From NCBI GenBank assembly GCA_002887195.1, contig PJAB01001953.1, positions 1-11,278 of the forward strand: a stretch of 11,278 bases of DNA, in the 5' to 3' direction. The stretch is from Chrysochromulina parva. Lineage: Eukaryota > Haptophyta > Prymnesiales > Chrysochromulinaceae. The position numbers and the translations under genes were made by a program. Positions 1 through 7,968 of this stretch are shown in pieces. The notes beneath the pieces were generated by a model. It worked only from the letters and a program-made list of their open reading frames with translations. It did no database searches and had not been told where the DNA came from. The stretch's first letter is position 1; every line of letters begins with the position of its first letter.

Positions 1-145
1 GCTGGCACACCGCCTCGCCGTAGACGGCGTAGTTCGTCTCCTCCGAGCAGAAGGTGTCGAGTCTCTGAAGGTTGGCCTCCGTCGGGTTGAAGAAGGTAAG
101 GATGCCATTAGAGCAGCGACGGGACGACGGCGCTGGCGGCGGCAT
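1..145 (-). CDS. 5' end of an unrecognised protein-coding gene, cut by the left window edge
   Basis: An ATG at 145-143 on the minus strand opens a frame with no stop up to the edge, giving 48 residues. It starts MPPPAPSSRRCSNG and continues through ILTFFNPTEANLQRLDTF and ETNYAVYGEAVCQ. From about residue 14 nearly every codon ends in G or C, which matches the real genes of this window; the opposite-strand reading of the same bases has mixed third positions. I do not recognise the family. The first dozen residues are less convincing: the stretch TCTAAT near 108 followed by a pyrimidine-rich run and CAG (intron end at 65) could equally be a branch point and 3' splice site, so the true exon might start near 64-76. 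The gene would diverge from the hydrolase at 338. Confidence 0.42.
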   Translation of the reverse strand, partial: MPPPAPSSRRCSNGILTFFNPTEANLQRLDTFCSEETNYAVYGEAVCQ

Positions 146-337
146 AGAGGACAAAAGGCGGACGCCGCGAGGGTGACCGGTACGACGCTGCTAGAGGTGC
201 ACGATGTGGACGCTCGACTACTATTGTAGGAACCATTGCATAATTTCGGCCAGCCCCCGCCGTGGCCTTCCCCGGGAATGCGCTTTGCGGGGGTCCTCGA
301 AGAAGGTGAACTATAATTACCATAGTCTCATCGTACA
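146..337. promoter_or_regulatory. Short divergent upstream region between the left-edge gene and the hydrolase
   Basis: These 192 bases separate two genes read in opposite directions, so they probably hold both promoters. The sequence shows a TATA-like stretch (ctataatta, 311-319) about 20 bases before the hydrolase ATG and an in-frame TAG at 323-325 that fixes that ATG as the first possible start of the uninterrupted frame. No other recognisable element is seen. The promoter role is inferred from position only. Confidence 0.35.
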
Positions 338-1417
338 ATGTCCTCCGCCGGCCTCGTTCTGCCGTGGCTGAGTGTCGCAGCGACGCATCCTTGCGGCATC
401 CCAGCGCATCGATCAACAGCCGACGGCAGATCATACATCGTTCGACTGCCGTCATCATGTGCGCATGCGAAGCCACTGCCATTCATCGTCCTCGTGCATT
501 GCTTTGGGTGCACTGCTGAAATGGAGATCGACAAATTTGCAGACGTTGCGGATGCACGCGGAGTCGGGCTGGTAGCTCCTGAAGGCATCGGTTCGAGTTT
601 CCATGCGCCACACTGCTGCGGCCCGGCCCTGAACGAAAAGATTGACGACGTTTCGTTCATCGATGGCATCGTCGCGGCGCTTGTTGCTGAGGGCTTGGCC
701 GCGCCCCACTCGATTTCTGTGAGCGGTTTCTCCAACGGCGGCTTCATGGCGTCACACTTGGTGGACCCTGCCTCCAAGAGCCGCACGCAATGGGCGGCTG
801 TTGCGACCGCCGCCGGTCACGAATACGGACTCACGCGAGCCGATCCGTTGCCCGTCTCTATCCACCACTGCCGCAACGACGCGATGGTCAACACGAGTGG
901 CTGCTGCGCACGCAGCCCTGCGCCGGCCGGTGAGCTCGTCCGGCAGAGGATGTCGCGGAGCATAGCGAGTCCCTCCTCGACCTGCTGCTGCGGCATCCAA
1001 GCCGACACGTGCGAATCGGTGCAAGAGCAGTTCCGCAGGTGGGCGCAAGTCAACCGATGCAAGGCGTTCAGGACAGTAGCTGGGCCTGGCAATTCACGCT
1101 GCAAGGAGGGCGTTGGCTGCGCCGCCCCAACGCAGCTCTGCTTGTACGAGAACGGCTGCTACCACTCGCAGTGGGCGCGAGCCTTCCCGTCAGCGGCAGC
1201 CTTCGTCGATCATCTGCTTGTGAATCACGGCTCCATCGCGCGCCCGTCGTTCGCTCGCGCGTCGCGCGCCCGTCGTTCGCTTGGACTCTCTGTAGGAGGA
1301 GCAGGAGGAGCTGGGGCGGCCTTGCGCATCGACGCGGACGATGGACGGCCGGACGTGGCAATACTTGCACTTCTCGCGCTGATAGCGCTGCTCGCCGGCA
1401 TACTCACACTGGCGTAG
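338..1417 (+). CDS. Secreted or membrane-anchored alpha/beta-hydrolase, feruloyl esterase / PHB depolymerase type
   Basis: A 359-residue protein of the serine-hydrolase group that includes feruloyl esterases and polyhydroxybutyrate depolymerases (LpqC-like), which cut ester bonds in polymers or phenolic conjugates. Family landmarks appear in order: oxyanion-loop region PFIVLVHCFGC (48-58), PEG (81-83), CCG (93-95), DDVSFIDGI (103-111), nucleophile elbow GFSNGG with Ser132, HHCRNDAMV with probable catalytic Asp181, and GCYHSQW with probable catalytic His276. The protein has 18 cysteines, which suggests disulfides and an extracytoplasmic site. The N-terminus (LVLPWLSVAA) is only weakly signal-like. 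Residues 340-359 form an uninterrupted hydrophobic stretch running to the very end (VAILALLALIALLAGILTLA), as in tail-anchored proteins or GPI-anchor signals. The start is the first ATG after an in-frame TAG at 323-325. Family is fairly certain; substrate is unknown, and a 5' exon carrying a signal peptide cannot be excluded. Confidence 0.8.
   Translation: MSSAGLVLPWLSVAATHPCGIPAHRSTADGRSYIVRLPSSCAHAKPLPFIVLVHCFGCTAEMEIDKFADVADARGVGLVAPEGIGSSFHAPHCCGPALNEKIDDVSFIDGIVAALVAEGLAAPHSISVSGFSNGGFMASHLVDPASKSRTQWAAVATAAGHEYGLTRADPLPVSIHHCRNDAMVNTSGCCARSPAPAGELVRQRMSRSIASPSSTCCCGIQADTCESVQEQFRRWAQVNRCKAFRTVAGPGNSRCKEGVGCAAPTQLCLYENGCYHSQWARAFPSAAAFVDHLLVNHGSIARPSFARASRARRSLGLSVGGAGGAGAALRIDADDGRPDVAILALLALIALLAGILTLA
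1236..1281 (+). repeat. 26-base-period duplication inside the hydrolase gene
   Basis: The 20-base word tcgcgcgcccgtcgttcgct occurs at 1236-1255 and exactly again at 1262-1281. The period of 26 is not a multiple of three, so the two copies are read in different frames (ARPSFA, then SRARRSL). The copy sits between the catalytic domain and the hydrophobic C-terminus. Confidence 0.9.
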
Positions 1418-1781
1418 CTTGAAGCTCGAGCTGGGCGCCTGTATGGGACCGGGGCGCCGCCGTCCGCCGGCCACACACACGAGTTTCGTCAGGCTCGGCT
1501 TGAGGCGTGGGGACAGAGACCACAGACAATTGCTTTTTAACAAGTGCTTTTTAGGTGCTATTTAGTCGGTTTGAGAGAATTTGAGAGGCCCAAGAGACGA
1601 TACCATCCGATCTGTTAATACACACGGCGACCAGGGCTCGTAGGTCGAGAGGCGCTCTCTGTGAGAATCGAAGAGAGAGACACCACGAGAGGGGGAACGT
1701 TTTTTCCGAGCGAATTTCCAATCATTGCTTTTCCCATCTCGCGCGACCTCCCTCTCGTCCTCATCGTCGGGCGTGCAGACC
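1418..1781. other. Intergenic region before GSA aminotransferase
   Basis: This 364-base gap holds the hydrolase 3' end and the GSA upstream/5' UTR region. Visible features are a 9-base direct repeat tgcttttta (1531-1539 and 1544-1552) in the only T-rich patch, and a purine-rich GAGA stretch around 1664-1692. The frame of GSA stays open back to a TTG at 1725 but contains no ATG before 1782. I see no gene, RNA or defined promoter motif. Confidence 0.6.
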
Positions 1782-3293
1782 ATGATCGCCGCCATTACCA
1801 CTGCCTCGCTCTCATTCCTCGCCGGAAGCGGTCCGCACTTTGTGCTGCAGCAGCAGACGCAGCAGCCGGTCGTGAGCATGGTCGCGGTTCGTCGAGCTGC
1901 GCGTCGAACCTGCCAACGAAACATCGCGATCGCGCCGCGCCTGCGCTCTTGTACCGTGGGGCTGATTTTGAGTGCATGTTCGATGTGTGTCGCTGAACAG
2001 GCGACGGGCTTCTCGACTGCAAAGTCCTCCAAGATCATGGCGGAGGCACGGACGATCATGCCGGGCGGTGTCTCCTCGCCGGTGCGCGCCTTCAAGTCGG
2101 TGGGCGGTGAACCCGTCGTCTTCGACCGCGCTAAGGGCAGCAAGGCGTACGATGTCGACGGGAACGAGTACGTGGACTACGTCGGCTCGTGGGGCCCAGC
2201 GATCGTGGGTCACGCGGACGACAGGGTGCTCGCTGCGATCAAGGAGACGATGGACAAGGGCACGTCCTTCGGTGCGCCCTGCGCGCTCGAGAACGAGCTC
2301 GCCAAGATGGTGATCGACGCGGTGCCGTCGGTCGAGATGGTGCGCTTCACCAACTCGGGCACCGAGGCGTGCATGGGCGTGCTGCGGCTGATGCGCGCGT
2401 ACACCAAGCGCGAAAAGATCATCAAGTTCGACGGCTGCTACCACGGGCACGCCGACGCCTTCCTGGTGGCGGCGGGCTCGGGCGTCGCGACGCTTGGGCT
2501 GCCTGATTCGCCGGGCGTCACCGTGGGCGCATCGCAGTCGACGCTGGTGGCAACGTACAACGACCTCGAGTCCGTCAAGGCACTCTTCCAGGCGAACAAG
2601 GGCGAGATCGCCGGTGTCATCCTCGAGGGCGTCGTGGGCAACTCGGGCTTCATCGTGCCGGACAAGGCCTTCCTCACGGGGCTGCGCCAGCTCTGCGACG
2701 ACAACGGCGCGCTGCTCGTCTTCGACGAGGTGATGACAGGCTTCCGCATCTCGTACGGCGGCGCGCAGCAGCATTGGGGCATCACGCCTGACCTCTCCAC
2801 CTTCGGCAAGGTCATCGGCGGCGGTCTGCCCGTGGGCGCGTATGCGGGCAAGAGGGAGATCATGGAGATGGTGGCGCCTGCGGGCCCCATGTACCAGGCT
2901 GGCACCCTCTCGGGCAACCCGCTCGCGATGCGCGCGGGCATCGAGACTCTCAAGATCCTCCGGCAGCCAGGCTCGTACGAGTACCTTGATAAGCAGACCA
3001 AGAAGCTCATCGACGGCATCCTCGCCGCCGGCAAGGCGGCTGGCCACGCTGTCACCGGCGGCCACATCAGCGGCATGTTCGGCTTCTTCTTCTGCGAGGG
3101 GCCGGTCAAGTGCTTCGCCGACGCGGCCAAGTCGGACACGGACAAGTTTGCACGGTGGCACCGGGGCATGCTCGAGCGTGGCGTGTACCTCGCTCCCTCG
3201 CAATACGAGGCCGGCTTCGTCTCACTCGCGCACTCGGACGCTGACATCGAGAAAACCATCAAGGCCGCCAAGGAGGTCTTTGCCATGATTTGA
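1782..3293 (+). CDS. GSA: Glutamate-1-semialdehyde 2,1-aminomutase (GSA aminotransferase), plastid-type
   Basis: This PLP enzyme converts glutamate-1-semialdehyde to 5-aminolevulinate, the committed precursor of chlorophyll and haem in the plastid C5 pathway. The 503-residue product has a presequence of about 77 residues followed by a full-length catalytic domain: [18 protein letters not shown] (92-109), [14 protein letters not shown] (189-202), GCYHGHAD (218-225), [10 protein letters not shown] (313-322), and [18 protein letters not shown] with the PLP lysine at 343. The start is the first ATG; the open frame reaches back to a TTG at 1725, unlikely in a eukaryote. The presequence opens with a signal-like segment ([15 protein letters not shown]), then a basic stretch ([11 protein letters not shown]), then a second hydrophobic segment ([14 protein letters not shown]), fitting import across several membranes. 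An in-frame intron inside the presequence (for example GT at 1869 to AG at 2000) is possible but the donor is weak. Enzyme identity is near certain. Confidence 0.97.
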   Translation: MIAAITTASLSFLAGSGPHFVLQQQTQQPVVSMVAVRRAARRTCQRNIAIAPRLRSCTVGLILSACSMCVAEQATGFSTAKSSKIMAEARTIMPGGVSSPVRAFKSVGGEPVVFDRAKGSKAYDVDGNEYVDYVGSWGPAIVGHADDRVLAAIKETMDKGTSFGAPCALENELAKMVIDAVPSVEMVRFTNSGTEACMGVLRLMRAYTKREKIIKFDGCYHGHADAFLVAAGSGVATLGLPDSPGVTVGASQSTLVATYNDLESVKALFQANKGEIAGVILEGVVGNSGFIVPDKAFLTGLRQLCDDNGALLVFDEVMTGFRISYGGAQQHWGITPDLSTFGKVIGGGLPVGAYAGKREIMEMVAPAGPMYQAGTLSGNPLAMRAGIETLKILRQPGSYEYLDKQTKKLIDGILAAGKAAGHAVTGGHISGMFGFFFCEGPVKCFADAAKSDTDKFARWHRGMLERGVYLAPSQYEAGFVSLAHSDADIEKTIKAAKEVFAMI

Positions 3294-3661
3294 GTGATCC
3301 TCTAGCGAGGCGAGCGGGAACTCACGGTGCGCCACCGCACAGTGCAGGGACGTGTGTGAGACGGGGAAAGCATGCTGATGGACAGTGTGATGTAGTTGTG
3401 GGGATGCACACGGACCGCGGATGATGCGCAGCAGCTGCGCGTGTTGCACGAACTGCTCTGTCGTAAGGCATTCAGTCATCGTCGGTCACACGTGTATAAA
3501 GATGAAAACCATACGGTGTCTCGGCCCCGCCCGGTGTACACAAGGTCCGTGCCGCCGGTTGACAAGCACGCAACACGTGCGGCGCTGACACGAGCCGGGC
3601 CGGAACGGCACAAGAAACCGTAACCGAGTCACGAAATCACGTCGATAAACATGTAACATCC
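3294..3661. other. Convergent intergenic region (two 3' ends)
   Basis: This 368-base region lies between the stops of GSA aminotransferase (plus) and the SNF2 gene (minus), so it should hold both 3' UTRs. A perfect 6-base-pair hairpin (GCGCAG, loop CAG, CTGCGC) is present at 3426-3440, too short to call a functional element. No AATAAA signal, coding pattern or RNA gene is apparent. Confidence 0.6.
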
Positions 3662-6193
3662 TCATCTGTCAGCCTGGAGGATCCGCAGGGCTTCCACCGG
3701 GAATTGGTTGTCCACAATCGAAAGTGTACCCGCACTGAGCTCCTTGTGCAGATGGACGATGGCGCCATCGAGCGAGTGCTTGTAGCAGAGCTTCTTGACG
3801 AAAACCTCCTTCGTCTGCCCGAGGCGATGGATGCGCCCCGCTGCCTGCACTTCCATTGACGGGTCGAGGCATGGTTCCATGAGATACACTCGAGTCGCGG
3901 CGGTGAGTGTCATGCCCACGTTGCCCGCCTTCATCGTGGCCACGAATACCTTGGGCGGCGTTACCTTGGCCTTCTTGGCGCCCTTGGCATGTGCGACGCA
4001 AGCCTCTGCAGACTCCTGGAACTCGCGGATCGAGCGGTGGCGTTCCTTGGCGGACACGCCGCCGGTGAAGCCACACACGACGAAGCCGGCCTCTGCCAGC
4101 CTCTTTGTGATGGCGGCGTATGCGTCCAAGTGGTGCGTGAAGACGACGGCATGCAGCGCCGGCTCGGTGGCGCGAAGCTGCTCGAGGTCGTCTACGAGCA
4201 CCTGCAGTTTTCGTCCCGTCGGGGCATGCCAATTCGAGCTGAAACATCGATTGCTTTGTGTCCACCTCGGTAGCACGCCGGCGCCGCAGCAGGCTTGGCG
4301 GCGCTCGTTGAGCGCGGTCTCGACGCTAAACGTCTTTGCCTTCTTGGGCTCCTCGATCAGGTTAGCCAGCTTGTGCTCATGTCTGTGAGTCGACTCGTCA
4401 TAGAGGCGGCGCTCGCTCGGACTCATGTCTACCCACACCGTTGCGCAATCGGCGTCCGGCAGCGCGAGTGCTACCTGCCCCCCGATGCGTTGGGCCTTCG
4501 TGTGCCGGATCATGAGGCGCTGGAGCACGCCGGGCAGCTCCGACCGGCACGAGTCGTCGTCGTGGTACTTGCGGAGTTGCAGCCCGCCGTCCCACTGGCC
4601 GATCAGATCCGCCATCTTGTACAGGTCCTTCACCGAGCTCGACAGGGGCGTGCCTGTCACACCCCAAGCAAATCGAAAGCCGCCCATGCTTTCGGAGCCG
4701 GTGGCTCTTTCTCTCAACGAGCTGGTTGCATAACTTATGGCGTCGCGCCCATGGCATTCGTCGATGATGATCCGGTGGACGCGAATGTATTTGCCCATAT
4801 GATGGCCGCCATCAGTAAACATCGTCGTGCCATGCGTCGAGAGCACGACATCGGTATTCATCAGATCGGCATAGATCTTAGGCTTCGTCGTGCCATAGTA
4901 CCAGCGCACGCGCAGCGACGGCGCAAACTTGGCGAGCTCATCTTGCCACTGGCCAAGCAACGCATTCGTCGTCAGCACGACGGTCACCGGCAGCGTCACG
5001 ACCTCCGGCTTCGTCCACTTGGCGAACTCTGGATTGGGCCGCTTCGGCTTGTATTTGTCCCGTTCCATTCGAGTGCGCGTGATATATGTGCCGGGGAAGC
5101 CCTCTACCTTCTCTTGACACGTCACTTCCTTGAGCGGCGTCATCAGCATTTCGGGCGCCCTGAGATCATTTGCGTGGCCTTCGGTGCTGTACAACGTGCC
5201 CCCAATGGTCATCGTCCATGTCTTGGTCGTGAGGGAGCGGCCGAAGAGGTTGCGCATGGCGGCCAGAGCCTCGCCCGTGGGCTTCGGCGCCGGCTGTGCT
5301 AGCATGAGGGCGGCGCACACGCACGTCTTCCCCATGCCCACTTCGTCGCACAGCCAACCACCGCGCACCCCAGCCCCACTCCTCCCATCTCCCAGCCCCC
5401 CGAGCAGCTGCAAATCGCTTGTCGTCTCCACCTGTATCATGAACGCCAGAGACTGGGCCTGGTAAGGCCGCAGCGTAGCCTTGAGCTTTGGTGGCGCGGC
5501 GGCTTCGATCGGAAAGACTTGCTCGACCCGCTTCATGATAACCTCACACGATATGTCGCCGCCGCCGCCGCCAGGCACGTGCGCTGTCGGCAGGCTCTTC
5601 CTGCCCGCCGCCGCCGACGACGAGGCGGATGCTGATGCCGACGACGACGACGCGGATGCGGAGGAGGCGCGGAGCTTCCACGCCTCGCGCTCCTGCCGCC
5701 AGCGGGCCGAGGTGTGCGTGGCATGGCAGTGCTCAATCCACTTTGGGCAGGTGGGTGCTGGCTGGTCGCAGACGAAACAGTAGCAGTTCGCGCACCGGAG
5801 CGTCGGGCCATCAGTGAAGCGGAAGGTGGCACAGTTCTCGCGAGCGTGAGGGAAATCCGAAAGCGCCAAATCGCCCTTGCGCCCTTGGAAGATGACGTCG
5901 TCGTCGCCGTCACTATCCGCTTCGTCGTTCACAGCCTTGCTTGGACTGGCGAGCGAGTTCGCGGCCATAGATGACCCGGCGGCGTGGCTTGATCTATCTG
6001 GTGGGCTCACTTCCACGCATTCCTCGTCTGAATCAGCGGAAAGCAACTCTACATCCTTTGCCTTGCGCTTGCCAGGATTGCTTTCCAATGTCGAGCGCAG
6101 GACCGTTGGCAGGCCCGAAAGCCGGCGATCCAACGTCGTCTCGTCATCCTCCTCGTCCGAGCTGATGATATTGATCTCGATGCGCCTTGCCAT
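3662..6193 (-). CDS. SNF2-family ATPase/helicase with an N-terminal Cys/His module
   Basis: A nuclear DNA-dependent ATPase of the SNF2 superfamily, closest in look to the RAD5/RAD16/SHPRH side, acting in chromatin remodelling or DNA repair. Residues count from the first ATG (6193); 843 in all. An acidic N-terminus (SSDEEDDE, 11-18) precedes a Cys/His-rich module (about 113-165: DFPHAREN, CANCYCFVCD, HCHATH) and a Ser/Ala low-complexity linker (177-196). ATPase motifs follow: LRPYQAQSLAF (241-251), Walker A DEVGMGKT with Lys289, LTTNALLGQW (motif Ia, 407-416), Walker B DECH (478-481), WGVTGTPL (510-517); then C-terminal lobe VVFTHH (683-688), AGNVGMTLTAATRVYLMEP (756-774) and QAAGRIHRLGQ (783-793). 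No RING finger is seen between the lobes, unlike RAD5, RAD16, HLTF and SHPRH. The longer frame begins with GTG at 6274, so I chose the ATG. The ATPase call is secure; the biological role is not. Confidence 0.92.
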   Translation of the reverse strand: MARRIEINIISSDEEDDETTLDRRLSGLPTVLRSTLESNPGKRKAKDVELLSADSDEECVEVSPPDRSSHAAGSSMAANSLASPSKAVNDEADSDGDDDVIFQGRKGDLALSDFPHARENCATFRFTDGPTLRCANCYCFVCDQPAPTCPKWIEHCHATHTSARWRQEREAWKLRASSASASSSSASASASSSAAAGRKSLPTAHVPGGGGGDISCEVIMKRVEQVFPIEAAAPPKLKATLRPYQAQSLAFMIQVETTSDLQLLGGLGDGRSGAGVRGGWLCDEVGMGKTCVCAALMLAQPAPKPTGEALAAMRNLFGRSLTTKTWTMTIGGTLYSTEGHANDLRAPEMLMTPLKEVTCQEKVEGFPGTYITRTRMERDKYKPKRPNPEFAKWTKPEVVTLPVTVVLTTNALLGQWQDELAKFAPSLRVRWYYGTTKPKIYADLMNTDVVLSTHGTTMFTDGGHHMGKYIRVHRIIIDECHGRDAISYATSSLRERATGSESMGGFRFAWGVTGTPLSSSVKDLYKMADLIGQWDGGLQLRKYHDDDSCRSELPGVLQRLMIRHTKAQRIGGQVALALPDADCATVWVDMSPSERRLYDESTHRHEHKLANLIEEPKKAKTFSVETALNERRQACCGAGVLPRWTQSNRCFSSNWHAPTGRKLQVLVDDLEQLRATEPALHAVVFTHHLDAYAAITKRLAEAGFVVCGFTGGVSAKERHRSIREFQESAEACVAHAKGAKKAKVTPPKVFVATMKAGNVGMTLTAATRVYLMEPCLDPSMEVQAAGRIHRLGQTKEVFVKKLCYKHSLDGAIVHLHKELSAGTLSIVDNQFPVEALRILQADR

Positions 6194-6606
6194 GTGCGCG
6201 GTGACAGCAAGTCGGGTGCGCCGCGCGGGAATTGGACTTTCTTGAGAAAGGGTCAGTTGAATCCAGCAATCCACACAAGGAGACTTGCTCGACCGAACAT
6301 CTCATTGGTCGGAGGGCCAGATACGTCGGGGGGGGGGCGAACGGTGGCGGTGTTCCCACCACTGACACCGGACCAAAAGTGAAACGAGACACTTCGAAGA
6401 TACGAAGAACTTCAGTGGTCGAGAGTGATTGAACGCGGCGCGATGGTACTATTAGCTTCTCCTCAGAGACACTCCGTGTCACTTTCCATGAAACGAGACA
6501 CAGAGAAGCTACCTGCTCGCTGCAACCAAATCTCACGCGGGAAGGTCGCTTTTTGTAAAGGGAACAGCCGTTAAGAACAAACTGAAACTCACCTACGTCC
6601 TGTCTC
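6194..6606. other. Intergenic region between TTLL1 and the SNF2 gene
   Basis: This 413-base region lies upstream of the SNF2 start and downstream of the TTLL1 stop, both on the minus strand. It contains a run of ten G at 6328-6337, a small inverted repeat GACAC-TCC-GTGTC at 6468-6480, and a 12-base direct repeat listed separately. The SNF2 frame stays open to 6274 but without an ATG. It probably includes the SNF2 promoter; no gene is seen. Confidence 0.55.
6381..6501. repeat. 12-base direct repeat upstream of the SNF2 gene
   Basis: The word gaaacgagacac occurs at 6381-6392 and 6490-6501, 109 bases apart, within the region upstream of the SNF2 start. Each copy is followed within a few bases by gaag. 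It could be a paired binding site or a chance duplication; the sequence alone does not decide. Confidence 0.6.
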
Positions 6607-7968
6607 TCACGGAGCCCAAGATGACCCGCTGCGTCCAGCAGCGCCTCGGCCGCCAGTGTGCGTGGGCCGACTGCCCGCCCGGCCGCGCGACATCTCACTG
6701 GCCTCCTTGCGCGCACGCTCGGCGTCGAGTTCCACAGCTTCGTCGTAGAGCACCTCGAAGCCACCGCCGCTCGGCAGGCCGCTCCCGGGCGCGCATGCAC
6801 CATCGGCGCTCGCGTCGGCCGCCGCAGAGCCACGCCGGCTCGTCGCAGCGGCCGCGGGAGCGCCGGGAATGTACGGACCGGTGCTTTGGCGGCCTGCGTG
6901 CTCGAAGAAGCTTGGCGGCAGCACGATGTCGATCACCTCGCTAATCAGCGCCGTCTTGAGCGCTCTGTCCGTCGCAGTGGTGGTCGAGAGCGAGGGCGAG
7001 GCGTTCACCTCCAGAAGCCACGGCTTGAGCGACGAGTCGATCAAGATGTCGTAACCGTACATCTCAAAGCAGTGCTTGTCGTTGATGATCACGTTCTGGA
7101 CAGCCTTGAGCGAATGAATAATGATCCAGCCGATGTCTGCCATGAGCTTCACGGCGGCCTCGGTGCCACGCGTACCCTCCACGTAGAGCCGCAGGTTACG
7201 CAGGCTCCACTTGCCGCCGTGCGAGTGCGAGTAGCCCTCCGAGTGCTTCTGGATCGCCACGTTGGTCAGGTGCATCAATTCGTTGTCCAGGTCGTGTGCG
7301 TCGTTCGAGTAGTTGACCGTTGTGAAGCGCGCGAAGCCATGGCGGTAGATGTAGACCTTGAGCGGACGGTACGACGTCACCAGCACGTAGATGCGCAGGT
7401 CGAACTTCTTTCCGCCGATGAGAAGCGGGTCGTTGATGTAGCGCGAAATGACGTAGGCGTCACGGGATGCGAGCTGTGCGCTGCGTGAGGCGGCCCACTT
7501 TTTGACCTGCGCAAGCTTGTTGATGATGAAGATTCCCTTGCCCTGACACTTGGACGTGGGTTTCATGATCCACATGAGCGAGGGCGACTTCTTGTACTCC
7601 TCCACGAAGAGCGAGAAGTCGTTGGGCAGAAGTAATGTCGTGGGGATGATGTCGAGGTCAGGCATGGGTAGGCCGCTCGCGCCGTCGATGCGCTCGAGCC
7701 AGGTGCGTTCGACCTCTTTGCGGTAGCGCTTGATATTCTTCACCATCAGGTCCTTGCGCGTGAGCTCGTAATGATTGGGAAAATGCGAGATCACTTGGCC
7801 ATCGTGGAGCCGCACGCCCGACTCGGCCGAGAAGATTTGCCTTGTGCCCTCCTTGTCGGCCCAATAAAAGTTCCAATCGCCATCATCTGTCGCGCGCGTC
7901 CAGCCGCGCCGCGCAAAGTTGGTGAGCAATACGTGCTTGTCGTGGTCTACCCTCCAGCGGAGGGCCAT
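6607..7968 (-). CDS. TTLL1: Tubulin polyglutamylase TTLL1
   Basis: TTLL1 is the catalytic subunit of the tubulin polyglutamylase complex; it ligates glutamate chains to tubulin tails, mainly on axonemal microtubules of cilia and flagella. The 453-residue product matches the animal TTLL1 pattern along its whole length: DWNFYW (31-36), SHFPNHYELTRKDLMVKNIK (61-80), FVEEYKKSPS (121-130), the ATP-grasp strand WIMKP with Lys136 and QGKGIF (142-147), LLIGGKKFDLRIYVLV (182-197), HLTNVAIQKH (233-242), YGYDILID (304-311) and the metal-binding LLEVNASPSL with Glu320 and Asn322. FEVLYDE (404-410) in the tail also matches TTLL1 rather than TTLL9. After the domain there is an Ala/Gly/Ser-rich stretch (about 367-402) and a basic end. 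The start is the first ATG, whose spacing to VLLTNFARRGW fits TTLL1; the frame continues to a GTG at 8058. Length is close to the usual 420-460. Confidence 0.95.
   Translation of the reverse strand: MALRWRVDHDKHVLLTNFARRGWTRATDDGDWNFYWADKEGTRQIFSAESGVRLHDGQVISHFPNHYELTRKDLMVKNIKRYRKEVERTWLERIDGASGLPMPDLDIIPTTLLLPNDFSLFVEEYKKSPSLMWIMKPTSKCQGKGIFIINKLAQVKKWAASRSAQLASRDAYVISRYINDPLLIGGKKFDLRIYVLVTSYRPLKVYIYRHGFARFTTVNYSNDAHDLDNELMHLTNVAIQKHSEGYSHSHGGKWSLRNLRLYVEGTRGTEAAVKLMADIGWIIIHSLKAVQNVIINDKHCFEMYGYDILIDSSLKPWLLEVNASPSLSTTTATDRALKTALISEVIDIVLPPSFFEHAGRQSTGPYIPGAPAAAATSRRGSAAADASADGACAPGSGLPSGGGFEVLYDEAVELDAERARKEASEMSRGRAGSRPTHTGGRGAAGRSGSSWAP

Noticed and set aside
2..229. Open plus-strand frame at the left edge
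   Set aside because: Third positions are mixed and the opposite strand fits the window's codon use better; it ends in a stop with no clear product.
1812..3203. 463-residue open frame on the minus strand opposite GSA aminotransferase
   Set aside because: It is the reverse reading of a strongly conserved enzyme; the composition is Arg/His/Ala/Leu-rich with no motif, a typical shadow in GC-rich genes.
2438..3286. 282-residue minus-strand frame in the same place
   Set aside because: Also antisense to the GSA catalytic domain and without recognisable domains.
3426..3440. GC hairpin in the convergent gap as a terminator
   Set aside because: Only six base pairs, no T run, and the genes are eukaryotic, so a bacterial-type terminator is not expected.
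4295..5302. 335-residue plus-strand frame inside the SNF2 gene
   Set aside because: Antisense to the SNF2 motor motifs; rich in Arg, Ala and His with no family signature.
6328..6337. Run of ten G as a G-quadruplex element
   Set aside because: A single homopolymer run without further G tracts is not enough to support a quadruplex; it may also be a sequencing artefact.
6658..7488. 276-residue plus-strand frame inside TTLL1
   Set aside because: Antisense to conserved TTLL1 sequence; low-complexity Arg/Val composition.
6607..7968. TTLL9 rather than TTLL1
   Set aside because: TTLL9 shares the catalytic core, but SHFPNHYELTRKDLMVKNIK, HLTNVAIQKH and the FEVLYDE tail fit TTLL1 better.
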